Shown here piece after piece: positions 45,800 to 55,713 of a stretch of 58,965 nucleotides of DNA. How positions within the stretch are numbered: position 1 is the first letter of the stretch; every line of letters starts with the position of its first letter. Location: contig NZ_JACSWB010000122.1 in assembly GCF_016888135.1 (NCBI RefSeq), positions 1 through 58,965 on the forward strand, given 5' to 3'. The stretch is from Leptolyngbya sp. CCY15150 (GTDB lineage Bacteria > Cyanobacteriota > Cyanobacteriia > RECH01). The notes beneath the pieces were generated by a model. It was not told the origin of the DNA, searched no databases, and saw nothing but the letters and a program-made list of their open reading frames with translations. The position numbers were made by a program, and so were the translations under genes.

Positions 45800-46287
45800 A
45801 GCGAATGCCCTTTGGGTGCGCGACGCGAACATCTTAACTCTGTGCTTAACTTGCAGATCTTGCGTGGTGAAATGGGGAGCCGTCTTGCAGACTGAACCCA
45901 TACCGAAACCATAATCTAACCTCACTCGGCTTAACCCGAACTGAGGTTATTGAACTATTGGACGACAGCATGATGGCTGCACCTGAGATGCCTGCGATCG
46001 CTCAACCGCATGGATAGACTTTGGATGGGCAACCGGATCAGAAACGGTACGAATTCGGTAGTGCTACGCAAGTAATGATGCATTGTAGTGATGGATGAAC
46101 TGCCAGAGGGTAGTGTTCAGCAAATGTTTCATTTTCTCCGCCGCACCACTGACAGATTGTTCTCCGGTCGCAGCCTGATCGCTCATTGCAATCGGCTGAT
46201 GGTTGGCAAGACGAGCTTCGACTAAACAGCGTTTAGCAGGGTTAAAAACGCCTGATCGCCCCGCCGGGCCGCCAGCCCCAGCCAGCC
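45800..46287. other. Convergent intergenic region with a weak hairpin
   Basis: AACCTCA and TGAGGTT pair across about 16 bases near 45916-45946, without a T-run, so a terminator is only possible. No gene is seen in the 488 bases. Confidence 0.4.
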
Positions 46288-48093
46288 CTACTCCTGGGAA
46301 AAAATCAGCACAGAGTAGGGGCCAATGGACACCGTCCCGTGCCAGGGTAGCCCGTCGCGATCGCCCTCATCTGCGGTCGCATCGGTGCTGGGGTGGTTGC
46401 CAAAGTCATCGCTGTAGCCCTGCCAATCGCTGTTAAACCGCAGCCGCCAGGTGCCCCCTGCTGGGAAGCCAAGGGTGTAGCCATCCTGGGCATCGTGGAA
46501 AAAGTTGGCTACCACCACCACATCATCGCCGGGGCCACCCTGATCCCAACGGTGAAAGGCGATCACCTTGCGATCGTCGTTGAGGTGGTAGACCTGGGTG
46601 AACTGGCCGCATAGCCCGTGGGTCAGGCCATCGCGGTTGAGCCGCAGCCCAATCAGGTCGCGGTAGAGCCGCACAATGCCGTGAAACTCATCGCGCTGAT
46701 CCCAATCAACGGGCACGGTATCGCGAAACCAGCCGCCTTCAAGAAATTCTTGTCCCTGAAACAGCATGGGAATGCCAGGGGCGGTAAACACCATCGCCGC
46801 CGCCAGGGTTGATCGCTTGCGGGCGTACCAGCCCTTGGGGTCGCTAGGGCTGATCTCCTGGGGGACCCGCGCCTTGCCGTTGGCCACCTCATCGTGAGAT
46901 TCGCTGTAGATCACCCGGTCGAAGGCGTTGTCGTTGTAGCGGTACTGAATGGCATTGCGAATGGCGATCAGCGATCGCTGCCCATCCTCAACGGCAATCA
47001 CCGCCTGGCGAATAGTGTGCACGAAGTTAGCATCCCACTGGCTGCCAAACCCGGCCCCGCCCGCCCCCACGTCTTTAGTCAGCCATCGGTTATTTTGCAG
47101 ATCTTCGGCAATGGAGATGCGGCCGGGGTATTTCTGCACAATTTGGCTGTTTATCCACTGGAGCAGGCTCCAGCCCTCGGGCAAATCCCGTACATCCTCA
47201 GCCTGGAAGGTGCGGATAAACTGGGTGGCGTCAAAGCGTAGCCCATCGACGCGGTATTCCTCAAACCACATCAGAGCGTTATCGGAGAGGTATTGGCGCA
47301 CCTCGCCCCGGCCGTAGTCGGGGCGGGTTTCTCCCCAGGGGGTGGCGGCTCGGTTGTCGTTGTAAAAGTAGATGCCGCCCCGATTGTTTTCGCTCCAACC
47401 ATCAAACTGCCACAGGTCTAGGTCGCTGGGCCCAAGATGGTTATAAACCACGTCGAGAATCACGGCGATGCCCGCCTGGTGCGCGCGTTTAACAAACCGC
47501 TTAAATGCCAGCGGCCCCCCGTAGGTGATCTCGACCGAGAAGATATGGGCGGGGTTGTACCCCCAGGAGCGATCGCCCGCAAACTCGCCAATGGGCATAA
47601 TTTGAATGGCATTGACGCCCAGCTTCTTTAAATACCCCAGCCGCGCCGACACCGAAGAAAACTGGCCCGAATGGTTCTCGTCTTCCAGATCGTTGAAGGT
47701 GCCGACGTGGAGTTCGTAGATCACCAGTTCATTCCATGGGGCGATATGAAAGTCGTCGCCCTGCCAGTCAAAGCTGGGGTCGTGGACGATGGCATTGCCC
47801 ACCGAACTGGTCACCTCGCGGGCGTAGGGGTCAATGCGCTGAAACTCGCCCTGGGGGGTAGTCAACAAAAACCGATACGGATCGCCCGCTTGAACCTTGG
47901 GGATGTTGATGTACCAGTAACCGTCTGGCTCGGCCCGCATGTTGTGCTTGGTGCCGTTCCAGTTGTTGAAGGAGCCAATGACGGAGACCTTTTGGGCGTG
48001 GGGTGCCCACAGGCGAAAGGCCACCCCTTTGTGGTGGAGAATCGAGCCGATGCCCTTGATCGTCTTGGCCTTACTCATGGTTGATTTCTTCAC
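46288..48093 (-). CDS. GH13 alpha-glucan enzyme, branching-enzyme/MTHase-like
   Basis: 601 residues. The GTG at 48093 has GGAGGA ten bases upstream; an ATG lies five codons later. N-terminal CBM48 domain (VAFRLWAPHAQKVSVIGSFN). GH13 barrel: VILDVVYNHLGP, GLRFDATQF with the nucleophile Asp, SIAEDLQ with the acid/base Glu, and SESHDEV with the third Asp, followed by an all-beta C-terminal domain. It acts on alpha-1,4-glucans. The architecture fits GlgB-like or maltooligosyltrehalose hydrolase-like enzymes; I cannot decide between them. No other glycogen gene is adjacent. Confidence 0.9.
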   Translation of the reverse strand: MKKSTMSKAKTIKGIGSILHHKGVAFRLWAPHAQKVSVIGSFNNWNGTKHNMRAEPDGYWYINIPKVQAGDPYRFLLTTPQGEFQRIDPYAREVTSSVGNAIVHDPSFDWQGDDFHIAPWNELVIYELHVGTFNDLEDENHSGQFSSVSARLGYLKKLGVNAIQIMPIGEFAGDRSWGYNPAHIFSVEITYGGPLAFKRFVKRAHQAGIAVILDVVYNHLGPSDLDLWQFDGWSENNRGGIYFYNDNRAATPWGETRPDYGRGEVRQYLSDNALMWFEEYRVDGLRFDATQFIRTFQAEDVRDLPEGWSLLQWINSQIVQKYPGRISIAEDLQNNRWLTKDVGAGGAGFGSQWDANFVHTIRQAVIAVEDGQRSLIAIRNAIQYRYNDNAFDRVIYSESHDEVANGKARVPQEISPSDPKGWYARKRSTLAAAMVFTAPGIPMLFQGQEFLEGGWFRDTVPVDWDQRDEFHGIVRLYRDLIGLRLNRDGLTHGLCGQFTQVYHLNDDRKVIAFHRWDQGGPGDDVVVVANFFHDAQDGYTLGFPAGGTWRLRFNSDWQGYSDDFGNHPSTDATADEGDRDGLPWHGTVSIGPYSVLIFSQE

Positions 48094-48134
48094 TACAGGG
48101 CTGTCCTCCAGGGTTGGGCATAATTTGCGATCGC

Positions 48135-48518
48135 TCAGATTGCAGCATCAACCATCTGAATGGTTTTTTCCTCAACCGCTTGGGCAACCTGCACCAGTTC
48201 TGCATTGTCTGACAGAGCAGACAGCATTGGCCCTGGTTTAATTAGACCAATCTTGGTGGTGCCCTTTTCTGTAAACACTGAGATGCGACAGGGCAACGCC
48301 ATGTTTAGCCGCATATCGGTGGCTAACATCTGGGCAGCCTGTCCTGGATTGCAGACTTCAAACACCTGACAGTCTTCGGCAAAGTCAATCCCTTTACCGC
48401 GCAGAGTAGCACCTAAATCGTGGATGTGGAGCACCCCGAAGCCATGACTCGTCACCGCTGCCGCCAGATCTTTTGCTGCCTGGTCAAACGTTTTGGGGGT
48501 TTCGACAATGTAGTACAT
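48135..48518 (-). CDS. DUF302 domain protein
   Basis: 127 residues. YYIVETPKTFDQAAKDLAAA, GVLHIHDLGATL, FEVCNPGQAAQML and ALPCRISVFTEKGTTKIGLI are the DUF302 pattern, a small homodimeric fold of unknown function. The two conserved cysteines in EVCNP and LPCRI stand out. It ends 41 bases before the GH13 gene on the same strand, possibly the same transcript. Confidence 0.9.
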   Translation of the reverse strand: MYYIVETPKTFDQAAKDLAAAVTSHGFGVLHIHDLGATLRGKGIDFAEDCQVFEVCNPGQAAQMLATDMRLNMALPCRISVFTEKGTTKIGLIKPGPMLSALSDNAELVQVAQAVEEKTIQMVDAAI

Positions 48519-48779
48519 GCAATGGCCTCACTAAAGAAATATCTGATACAGTTTTGCAACGTTACTTTCAGGCATGAATATATAGCGCTTAAGCTAAAAG
48601 GAAGCTAAGAGAGATAGGAAGAGTGGCGATCGCCTGATCGAACCCTAAACTTTAGCCTTAGCCATTGCCCCTCCCCTCCATTAAAGCTCTATCTCTAATA
48701 TCCTTTTCTTACATTTGATATCAAAGTCAACCAAATCAACCAAATCACTCCAAGAAATAACCAATAGACGGTCAACATT

Positions 48780-49274
48780 TTTTAGAGAAGGAGATCTTTG
48801 CTGGCTTCCAATGTTATGTGTGCTGTTTTCATCACCGACGCTATCCAATTCAAGCCGACTTGATATGGGAGTGTGTTTAATTGTGGAGTCGGTCGGGAAC
48901 TTGTTTAGATTGGACTCTTGCTGGGATTACTTTTGCTGGCCATTGCCTATCACAACTGGTCTACAGAGCAGGCAAATTGGCAGACGATGTATTTACAACG
49001 CTTACCTTATCACGAGTTGAGCTGGCTGAAGCGATACGTTGATCGAGATTCGCTGTTTCGTTTGGGGCTGTTTTCCAACAAACCGCTTTTAGCCGCTGTT
49101 GTGCTAACCATTGGGCTACCAATGTCCGTAATGTATAGTCCGGTTTTGCAACCCCTGTTCCAAACAACATCACTGTCTGCCATCGATCTTGAGATTTGTG
49201 TTGGATTGAGCACTATCATCTTTTGGGCGATCGCGCCAGAAAAGTGGTTCACTCGGCGGCAACAGAGGGAGTAG
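48780..49274 (+). pseudogene. C-terminal remnant of a P2-type cation ATPase
   Basis: The best frame (48918-49274) reads LGLLLLAIAYHNWSTEQANW, then RDSLFRLGLFSNKPLLAAVV and EKWFTRR. This is the last four membrane segments of a Ca2+-ATPase-like pump (compare the intact gene at 8794). The QMGHALAxRSE motif has degenerated to LPYHELSWLKRYV. Upstream, from about 48780, ATPase-like sequence is scrambled over several frames and no catalytic domain remains. It is not derived recently from the 8794 gene, since wording differs. Confidence 0.75.
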
Positions 49275-50126
49275 ACTCGATCCAAACTTCGCGATTAATT
49301 GGTTCATTCAAGCAACAAATCAACCCTGATATCAACCATTAGGCTGTCACACTGATAATTACTGGAAATCTAACAATAATAGATGAAATATCCTGACTAT
49401 CTGGCACGTCTATGTCAAACCCTTGAATTCTCATAAACTGCAGATCTTGTAAGTGCCTCACATCAGGGCTTTCAGCCATCGATCTCAATCTCGCAACTTA
49501 GGGACGCCGATTAGCGCCAGAATGAGGCTTTGAGGCACTTGTGTCAAACAGCCAGGTAGCGATGATGGAAGAAGCTGAAAAAGCCACTTTGGAGGCGATC
49601 GCCTCCAGGCTGGATGTAGAAGCGGCTACGGAAGTTCCAAAGAAGTAAGTTAGTCACAATGCACTCCACTATTTGGGAACGTGCGTTGACGCGGTTCAAA
49701 AAATAAAAGGGATAGCTGTAGAAGCCAACGTGATGTCCTAAGTCTACGTACATTCCTCGATCGCGTGGCGGTATCACTATCGTAGTGATTTAGGATCGTG
49801 GATTGAATAAGCTGCGATTTTCATAGTGGTATAACACTGTTGGTGTTGCTGAACTGAGAGATGAACCTCTAGCTACAGGATCTGAACCTCCATGCAACAT
49901 GTTGCGGAATCATACTGCCATTCAGCAACGCCACACAGTTAACATAATGCATTAGGGAATAATCGCAAGTCTTCTTGAAATATGCTTTTCAGGTTTCTCT
50001 AATACACTACGTTAGCTGTGTTATGCCATTACAAAAGTCGATATTATTTCAGTCTCATTCCTTAGGACAATTTCTCTTTTAAGGCTCTGTCCGCTGCTCA
50101 TTTCAGCTAATTTTGTTCAACATACC
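49275..50126. other. Long non-coding gap
   Basis: These 852 bases hold a 91-bp MITE-like element (49842-49932) and no convincing gene. A 77-codon minus-strand frame at 49544-49777 has no recognisable motif, ribosome site or family, and I do not call it. Confidence 0.5.
49842..49932. repeat. 91-bp MITE-like element
   Basis: GGTGTTGCTGAA at 49842-49853 and TTCAGCAACGCC at 49921-49932 are 12-bp terminal inverted repeats with one mismatch. The interior contains a GCAACATGTTGC palindrome and no coding sequence. The same end sequence occurs at 12650 and 37801. Confidence 0.65.
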
Positions 50127-52124
50127 GTGGCTTTTTCTATGCCTGTTTCCCTTGAACATTCAGCGATCGCAACGACTTTTCCCACCCTTGCAGATATCAC
50201 CATCTGTATTCAAGGTTTATACAAACACTACGGTAAGACGGCTGCCATTCGCGGACTCAATCTAGACGTTAATCGGGGCGAGCTGTTTGGTTTGATTGGC
50301 CCCGACGGAGCGGGCAAAACCACCACCTTTAATATTCTGGGTGGCGTGATGGAGGCAACGGCTGGGGAGGCAACTATTTTGGGATTGCCCGCTCGGGATG
50401 CCCGCAACGATATGGGCTACCTCACCCAGCAGTTTTCTCTCTACGCTGACTTGAGTGTGATGGAAAATATTAACTACAGTGCCGGACTGCGACTAGTCCC
50501 AGAACAAGAACTGGAGACCCGCCGCAATCGGTATCTCAAACTCATGCAATTAGATCCGTTTTGCGATCGCCTTGCTGGACAACTATCGGGGGGTATGAGA
50601 CAGAAACTTGCCCTTTGTTGTGCGCTGATCGCTGAACCCCAAGTCCTGTTGCTCGATGAACCCACCACAGGCGTTGATACGATTGCTCGCCGGGAATTTT
50701 GGGATATTCTGGCAAGCTTAACTGCTCAAGGGATTACGGTTGTAGTGGCGACTCCTGATTTAGATGAAGCCGAACGATGCGATCGCGTAGCGTTAATTTA
50801 TGACGGACAAATCCAGCAAGTGGGCACGCCCGCCAGCCTAAAAGCAGAGTTGGGGCTGCAACGGTTGGTGATTCGGACGACTGAATTAGTAAACGCTGAA
50901 CAGGCCTTACTGCCGCTGGTCGATCACGGGTCAAGCGCCGTACAACTTGCTGAAGTATCGACCTTTGGCGATCGCATTGAAGTACTCGTCAACGATGCTA
51001 AGCATGGGGAAGAGTTGGTGCGCGATCGCCTCGTGCAAAATGACGTGAGCTGCGATCGCATTCAAGCCGAAGCACCCACGCTAGAGAATGTGTTTACAAC
51101 CCTGCTGCAACGAAAAGGGGGCGTTCCTCCATTCATTTCATTTCCGCGATCGCCCCCATCTACCCACCCATCCACCCACCCATCTACCTCTGCCATCGCT
51201 ATCTCTGCCCGTCACCTCAACCGTGTCTTTGGGGCATTTCACGCGGTGGTCGATCTAGATATAGACATTCACTATGGCGAAGTGTATGGCTTGCTGGGCG
51301 CAAATGGAGCGGGCAAAACCACCATGATTAAGATGCTGTGTGGGCTCTTGCCGATCAGTTCAGGAGACATTGCGATCGCCGGGGAAACGGGCGATCTGCG
51401 GAGTGCGGCCCTGCGCCAGCAGATTGGCTACATGAGCCAGAAGTTTACCCTCTACGATGATTTGACCATTCTCGAAAATTTGCAGTTTTACAGTGGAGTC
51501 TATGGTCTTTCGGCTCGACAAAGGCAGGAAAAGATTGGCTGGGTGCTCTCGATTTGTGGCTTGGAAGACCAGTCCCATCTGCTGACTCGGCAATTACCGG
51601 GGGGATGGAAACAGCGGGTTGCGTTTGGTGCCTCGGTCATGCATGAACCGACGCTGTTATTTCTCGATGAGCCCACTTCTGGCGTGGATGTGCTAGCCCG
51701 AAAGCAGTTCTGGCAACTGATCAACGACTTTGCCCGCAATGGCACCGCGATTCTGGTCACAACGCATTACATGAATGAGGCGGAACAGTGCAACCGGATG
51801 TGTTTTATGGTAGCGGGTCGCAAGGTGGCAGAGGGGTCGGCAAGCGCCATTAAAGCGGCTCAACCCGGTCAGTTATTTGAATTGCGGGTGGGGCAACTGC
51901 AAGCCAGTTATGATTGCCTGCGACAACACCTGGAACCCTGGCGCGTCTCTATTTTTGGCGATCGCCTCCACGTTGTTTTGGACGATCCCAATCAGGAATT
52001 ACCCCAGGTGCGATCGCGGCTCGAACAAGCCCAGTTACCTCTCAGTGAAGCTCAACCCATTGCCTTTTCACTAGAAGATGCCTTTATTGGCGAAGTTCAA
52101 CGAGCCGGAGGCGCACCGCCATGA
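50127..52124 (+). CDS. ABC exporter ATPase with two fused nucleotide-binding domains (YbhF-like)
   Basis: 665 residues from a GTG; an ATG four codons later is an alternative. NBD1: GPDGAGKTTTFNILGG (Walker A), QLSGGMRQKLAL (signature), VLLLDEPTTGVD (Walker B). NBD2: GANGAGKTTMIKMLCG, QLPGGWKQRVAF and LLFLDEPTSGVD; the second signature has Pro for Ser, as often in this family. The gene overlaps the first permease by ATGA. With the two ABC-2 permeases and HlyD adaptor it forms a YbhFSRG-type tripartite drug/cation exporter. Confidence 0.93.
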   Translation: MAFSMPVSLEHSAIATTFPTLADITICIQGLYKHYGKTAAIRGLNLDVNRGELFGLIGPDGAGKTTTFNILGGVMEATAGEATILGLPARDARNDMGYLTQQFSLYADLSVMENINYSAGLRLVPEQELETRRNRYLKLMQLDPFCDRLAGQLSGGMRQKLALCCALIAEPQVLLLDEPTTGVDTIARREFWDILASLTAQGITVVVATPDLDEAERCDRVALIYDGQIQQVGTPASLKAELGLQRLVIRTTELVNAEQALLPLVDHGSSAVQLAEVSTFGDRIEVLVNDAKHGEELVRDRLVQNDVSCDRIQAEAPTLENVFTTLLQRKGGVPPFISFPRSPPSTHPSTHPSTSAIAISARHLNRVFGAFHAVVDLDIDIHYGEVYGLLGANGAGKTTMIKMLCGLLPISSGDIAIAGETGDLRSAALRQQIGYMSQKFTLYDDLTILENLQFYSGVYGLSARQRQEKIGWVLSICGLEDQSHLLTRQLPGGWKQRVAFGASVMHEPTLLFLDEPTSGVDVLARKQFWQLINDFARNGTAILVTTHYMNEAEQCNRMCFMVAGRKVAEGSASAIKAAQPGQLFELRVGQLQASYDCLRQHLEPWRVSIFGDRLHVVLDDPNQELPQVRSRLEQAQLPLSEAQPIAFSLEDAFIGEVQRAGGAPP

Positions 52125-53233
52125 TCATTCGCCGGATTCGCAATCAGTTTTTCAAAGAATTGCAGCAGTTTCAGCGCGATCGCTTAGGGGTGGCACTGGC
52201 GTTCATTCTACCTGTCATTGCCTTATTGATTATTGGCTTTGCGATTCGCCTGGAGGCTAAAAATATCCCGCTGGTGGCGCGCGATTTAGATCAAACGACG
52301 CTAAGTCGCAGCTATATCGAACGACTCTATGCCACCAATCTCTTTGTTCCAGCGGAGTGGCAAGGGCGACGCTTTCCGGATGCCCTCGATCGCGGCACGG
52401 CTCAAGTCCAAATTACCATTCCTGCGGGGTTTGCAGCCGATGCGGCGGCAGGGAGAACAGGTACTGTGGAGGTGGTGATCGATGGTAGCGACACCATCAA
52501 TGCCCGTGTGATCGACCTGGCTATCAAAGGAACCACCCTGGCGGTTGTGCAAGAACAGTTGGGGGAACTATCCAAAACCTTGGGTATCGTGGCTCAGGTG
52601 CGGCTGTGGTTTAACCCAGGCCGGGAAGAATCCCTGTTCATTGTGCCAGGAAGTTATGGGGTAATCCTGGCCATTTTCCCACCGCTCTTGATTGCGATCG
52701 CCCTGGTGCGGGAAAAAGAACAGGGTACGATGCTGCAACTGTATGCCTCCAGCCTCAGCGCCTTGGAACTGCTAATCGGCAAATCCCTGGCCTACATCGC
52801 TGTGGGGCTAGGGGAAGCGCTCCTGCTGTTTATCGTGGGTTTCCTGTGCTTTGGCGTTCGATTGGTCGGCGATCCATTCCCTCTGCTGCTTGGCACCCCG
52901 GTGTTTCTGTTAGCGGGTGTGCAGTTGGGGTTGATCATTGGCATTTTTACCACGACCCAGAGTGCAGCGGTGCAGGCGATCGGCACCATTAAAGTGTTAA
53001 CCGCATTTCTCCTGGCAGGGTTTCTATTTCCGCTCAATAGTGTGCCCTTTCCGTTTTCGATTGCATCCTATCTGGTGCCTGTGCGCTATTACATCGAACT
53101 CTGTCGGGATGTATTTGTGCGGGGATCGGGGTGGTTTGGCACATGGTCTTTGATTCTTGCCATGCTGATCTTGGGACTGGCTGAGTTTGGGCTTGCCTGG
53201 TGGGGTATGCGTCGGATGCAACTAGCGAGTTAA
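52121..53233 (+). CDS. ABC-2 type permease (YbhS-like)
   Basis: 370 residues. One N-terminal helix (VALAFILPVIALLIIGFAI), a large external domain (about 45-170), then five helices with PGSYGVILAIFPPLLIAIAL and the amphipathic motif VREKEQGTMLQLYASSLSALELLIGK characteristic of ABC2_membrane_3 permeases (here cited in part: REKEQGTMLQLYASSLSAL). It pairs with the following permease to form a heterodimeric channel served by the double ATPase. Start overlaps the ATPase stop by four bases. Confidence 0.92.
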   Translation: MIIRRIRNQFFKELQQFQRDRLGVALAFILPVIALLIIGFAIRLEAKNIPLVARDLDQTTLSRSYIERLYATNLFVPAEWQGRRFPDALDRGTAQVQITIPAGFAADAAAGRTGTVEVVIDGSDTINARVIDLAIKGTTLAVVQEQLGELSKTLGIVAQVRLWFNPGREESLFIVPGSYGVILAIFPPLLIAIALVREKEQGTMLQLYASSLSALELLIGKSLAYIAVGLGEALLLFIVGFLCFGVRLVGDPFPLLLGTPVFLLAGVQLGLIIGIFTTTQSAAVQAIGTIKVLTAFLLAGFLFPLNSVPFPFSIASYLVPVRYYIELCRDVFVRGSGWFGTWSLILAMLILGLAEFGLAWWGMRRMQLAS

Positions 53234-53236
53234 TTT

Positions 53237-54361
53237 ATGCTGAATCGTCGTCTCTTGGCTCTCCTGATTAAAGAATCCACGGAGTTATTGCGAAATCGTC
53301 AACTGGTGATTTTCCTGACGATCGCCCCCATCCTTTCAATGGTGATTTTTGGCTATGTCCTCAACTCCAATATCTCCCACCTCCGGCTGGGCGTTTTGGA
53401 TCAAAATCAGGTTGCGCTCAGTCGTGATCTAGTCGATGCCTTCACGGCCAATCAGGTGTTTCTTGCGAAGAGCTACACCTATGACCAGCAAAACCTGACG
53501 CAACACATTGAACAGGGGCACGTCGATGCTGGGTTGATCATTCCCTCCACCTTCAGCCGCGATCTGTTGCAAACCGGCACATCAGAAGTGGCGATCGCCA
53601 TCGATGGCATTAATGCTTACAGCTCTGGTCTAGCCAAGGGATATGTGGCTCAGATTACCACTCAATTTAACTTAACTCTGCTGGCGCAAAACCAACCCCT
53701 ATCAACGCCATTAGCCGTTCCCATGCAGGCAGATATTCGCTTTCGTTACAATCCCGGAACGCTCGATAGCTGGTTCTTTGTCCCTGGTGTGATTGGCACG
53801 ATCCTAACGTTGAGCGCAATCCTGGCAGCCGCTGTGGAAGCAGTGCGGGAAAAGGATCAGGGAACCTTAGAGCAACTCCTGATGACTCCTGTCGCGTCTA
53901 CAGCCATTCTTATTTCCAAAATCGTACCTATTTCCGGGCTGCTCACAGGCACCTTGCTGATGTGCTTTGCCGTTGCCTATGGGGTATTTCAACTGCCCTT
54001 TCGCGGCAATCTGCTGCTGTTGTTAATATTCTCGATGCTCTACATCCAAATTGGTGTAGCAATTGGACTGGCGATTTCTACCTTTTCTAATAACAAATTG
54101 CAAACAATTTTAGTTGGCATCTTTTTAAATATCCCAATCATTTTATTAGGGGGCGCTGTCACATCCGTTAACAGTATGCCCCTGCTCTTTCGTTGGATTG
54201 CCAAAATTAATCCCTTGTATCATTACCTGGTCATTCTGCGCGGCATCTTACTCAAGGGTACGGGGCTGGAGGTCTGGTGGCTACACGCGATCGCCATGCT
54301 TTTGTTTGCGATCGCCACTCTCCTGATCAGCGCCAATCGTTATCGCAGACAGCTCAGTTAA
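53237..54361 (+). CDS. ABC-2 type permease (YbhR-like)
   Basis: 374 residues, same architecture as its neighbour: first helix at LVIFLTIAPILSMVIFGYVL, an external domain to about 175, then PGVIGTILTLSAILAAAVEA, REKDQGTLEQLLMTPVASTA and four further helices. It starts three bases after the preceding stop. Third gene of the YbhFSRG-like operon. Confidence 0.92.
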   Translation: MLNRRLLALLIKESTELLRNRQLVIFLTIAPILSMVIFGYVLNSNISHLRLGVLDQNQVALSRDLVDAFTANQVFLAKSYTYDQQNLTQHIEQGHVDAGLIIPSTFSRDLLQTGTSEVAIAIDGINAYSSGLAKGYVAQITTQFNLTLLAQNQPLSTPLAVPMQADIRFRYNPGTLDSWFFVPGVIGTILTLSAILAAAVEAVREKDQGTLEQLLMTPVASTAILISKIVPISGLLTGTLLMCFAVAYGVFQLPFRGNLLLLLIFSMLYIQIGVAIGLAISTFSNNKLQTILVGIFLNIPIILLGGAVTSVNSMPLLFRWIAKINPLYHYLVILRGILLKGTGLEVWWLHAIAMLLFAIATLLISANRYRRQLS

Positions 54362-54432
54362 CACTCATCCATTTTTTCAGCTCTTTTCCAATCCTACGTT
54401 TTTCTATCTCTAATTGAAGGATGCGCCTCAAC

Positions 54433-55713
54433 ATGACTCAGTTAAAAACTTCACCGAAACTGGCTACAGAACCCCAACCGCCCGAAACTCCCCAGCCCCC
54501 TGCGCCCAAACCCACGTCTCGCCATTGGGTCTGGATTCTCGTCGGATTAGTCGCGATCGCCGCCATCGGCACTGGACTCTGGTATCTATGGCTCCGTTCT
54601 CAACCCAATAACCTGATTCAGTTGAGTGGGCGCATTGAGGGCTATGAAACGGATGTCAGCACGAAAGGAGCGGGTCGGGTTGAGGAAGTCACCGTTCGCG
54701 AAGGAGCCACCGTCACCCAGGGGCAAGTGTTGGTGCGTCTAGACGACGATGAATTACAGTCTGAGTTGGTAGCCGCTCAGTCACAGGTTGAGGCGGCGAA
54801 ACAACGTGAAGCAGCAGCTCGTCTACAAATTGTGGTGCTAGAGAGCCAAGTGGCAGATGCAAGGCTGAACCTCCAGCAGGCGGAAGGCAATACGACGGGA
54901 CAAGTTGCCGAAGCCGAGGCTTTGGTGGCGACAGCACGGGCTGCTGTAACGCAGGAACAAGCCCGAGTCGAAGAAGCGATCGCGTTGCTAGAACAGGCGC
55001 GGGTCGATCGCGATCGCTTTGTGAGCCTGGCCAGTCTAGGTGCCGAAACCCAACAACGCGCTGATTTGGCACAAACCGTGCTGAACACAGCCCAGGCTGC
55101 ACTTCACAGTCGTCAGGCTGCGGTGGAGGTTGCTCGTCATGCGATCGAAATTGCGGAAGGGAAATTAACCCAAGCCCAAACCACAACGCTGAATCCAAAT
55201 CGCCAGGAAACAACTATTAGCCGTTTGCAAGCTCAGGTAGACCAAGCCCGGGTCGTGTTGTTGGGGGCGCAAGCCGATGTCCAAACCGCAGAGGCAAACC
55301 GACAGCTCATCCAGAGCCGTTTGCAACATTTGACGGTCTATAGCCCGATCGATGGGGTCGTTACCACCCGTAGCGTCGAACCAGGCACCGTCGTGCTGCC
55401 CAGCCGCCCCCTCCTGCGAATCGTAGACTTAGATCAGGTTTATATGCGGGGGTTCATTCCAGGCGGGCAGATCGCCCAAATTCGGGTTGGGCAAGCAACC
55501 AGAGTCTATCTCGACAATGATCCGCACCATCAACATCCTCTCAGTGCAACGGTGATCGCCATTGATACCAATGCATCTTTTACACCCGAAAATGTCTATT
55601 TCCAAAGCGATCGCGTAGAGCAAGTATTTGGTGTAAAACTAAGCATTGACCAACCGAGTGGTTTTGCCAAACCGGGGATGCCTGCGGATGCCGAAATCTT
55701 GCTAGCACCATAA
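54433..55713 (+). CDS. HlyD-family membrane fusion protein (YbhG-like)
   Basis: About 426 residues from the ATG at 54433, ten bases after GAAGGA; the ATG at 54421 abuts that site and is less likely. A Pro-rich cytoplasmic N-terminus, one membrane helix (WVWILVGLVAIAAIGTGLWY), a split biotinyl-lipoyl domain (GRVEEVTVREGATVTQGQVL... and YSPIDGVVTTRSVEPGTVV), a long coiled coil (about 110-300, Gln/Glu/Ala-rich) and a beta-barrel end. It would bridge the inner-membrane transporter to an outer-membrane channel. 71 bases separate it from the permease gene. Confidence 0.92.
   Translation: MTQLKTSPKLATEPQPPETPQPPAPKPTSRHWVWILVGLVAIAAIGTGLWYLWLRSQPNNLIQLSGRIEGYETDVSTKGAGRVEEVTVREGATVTQGQVLVRLDDDELQSELVAAQSQVEAAKQREAAARLQIVVLESQVADARLNLQQAEGNTTGQVAEAEALVATARAAVTQEQARVEEAIALLEQARVDRDRFVSLASLGAETQQRADLAQTVLNTAQAALHSRQAAVEVARHAIEIAEGKLTQAQTTTLNPNRQETTISRLQAQVDQARVVLLGAQADVQTAEANRQLIQSRLQHLTVYSPIDGVVTTRSVEPGTVVLPSRPLLRIVDLDQVYMRGFIPGGQIAQIRVGQATRVYLDNDPHHQHPLSATVIAIDTNASFTPENVYFQSDRVEQVFGVKLSIDQPSGFAKPGMPADAEILLAP

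Noticed and set aside
49544-49777. 77-codon minus-strand frame in the 49-50 kb gap
   Set aside because: Composition is not protein-like, there is no ribosome site, and no motif is recognised.
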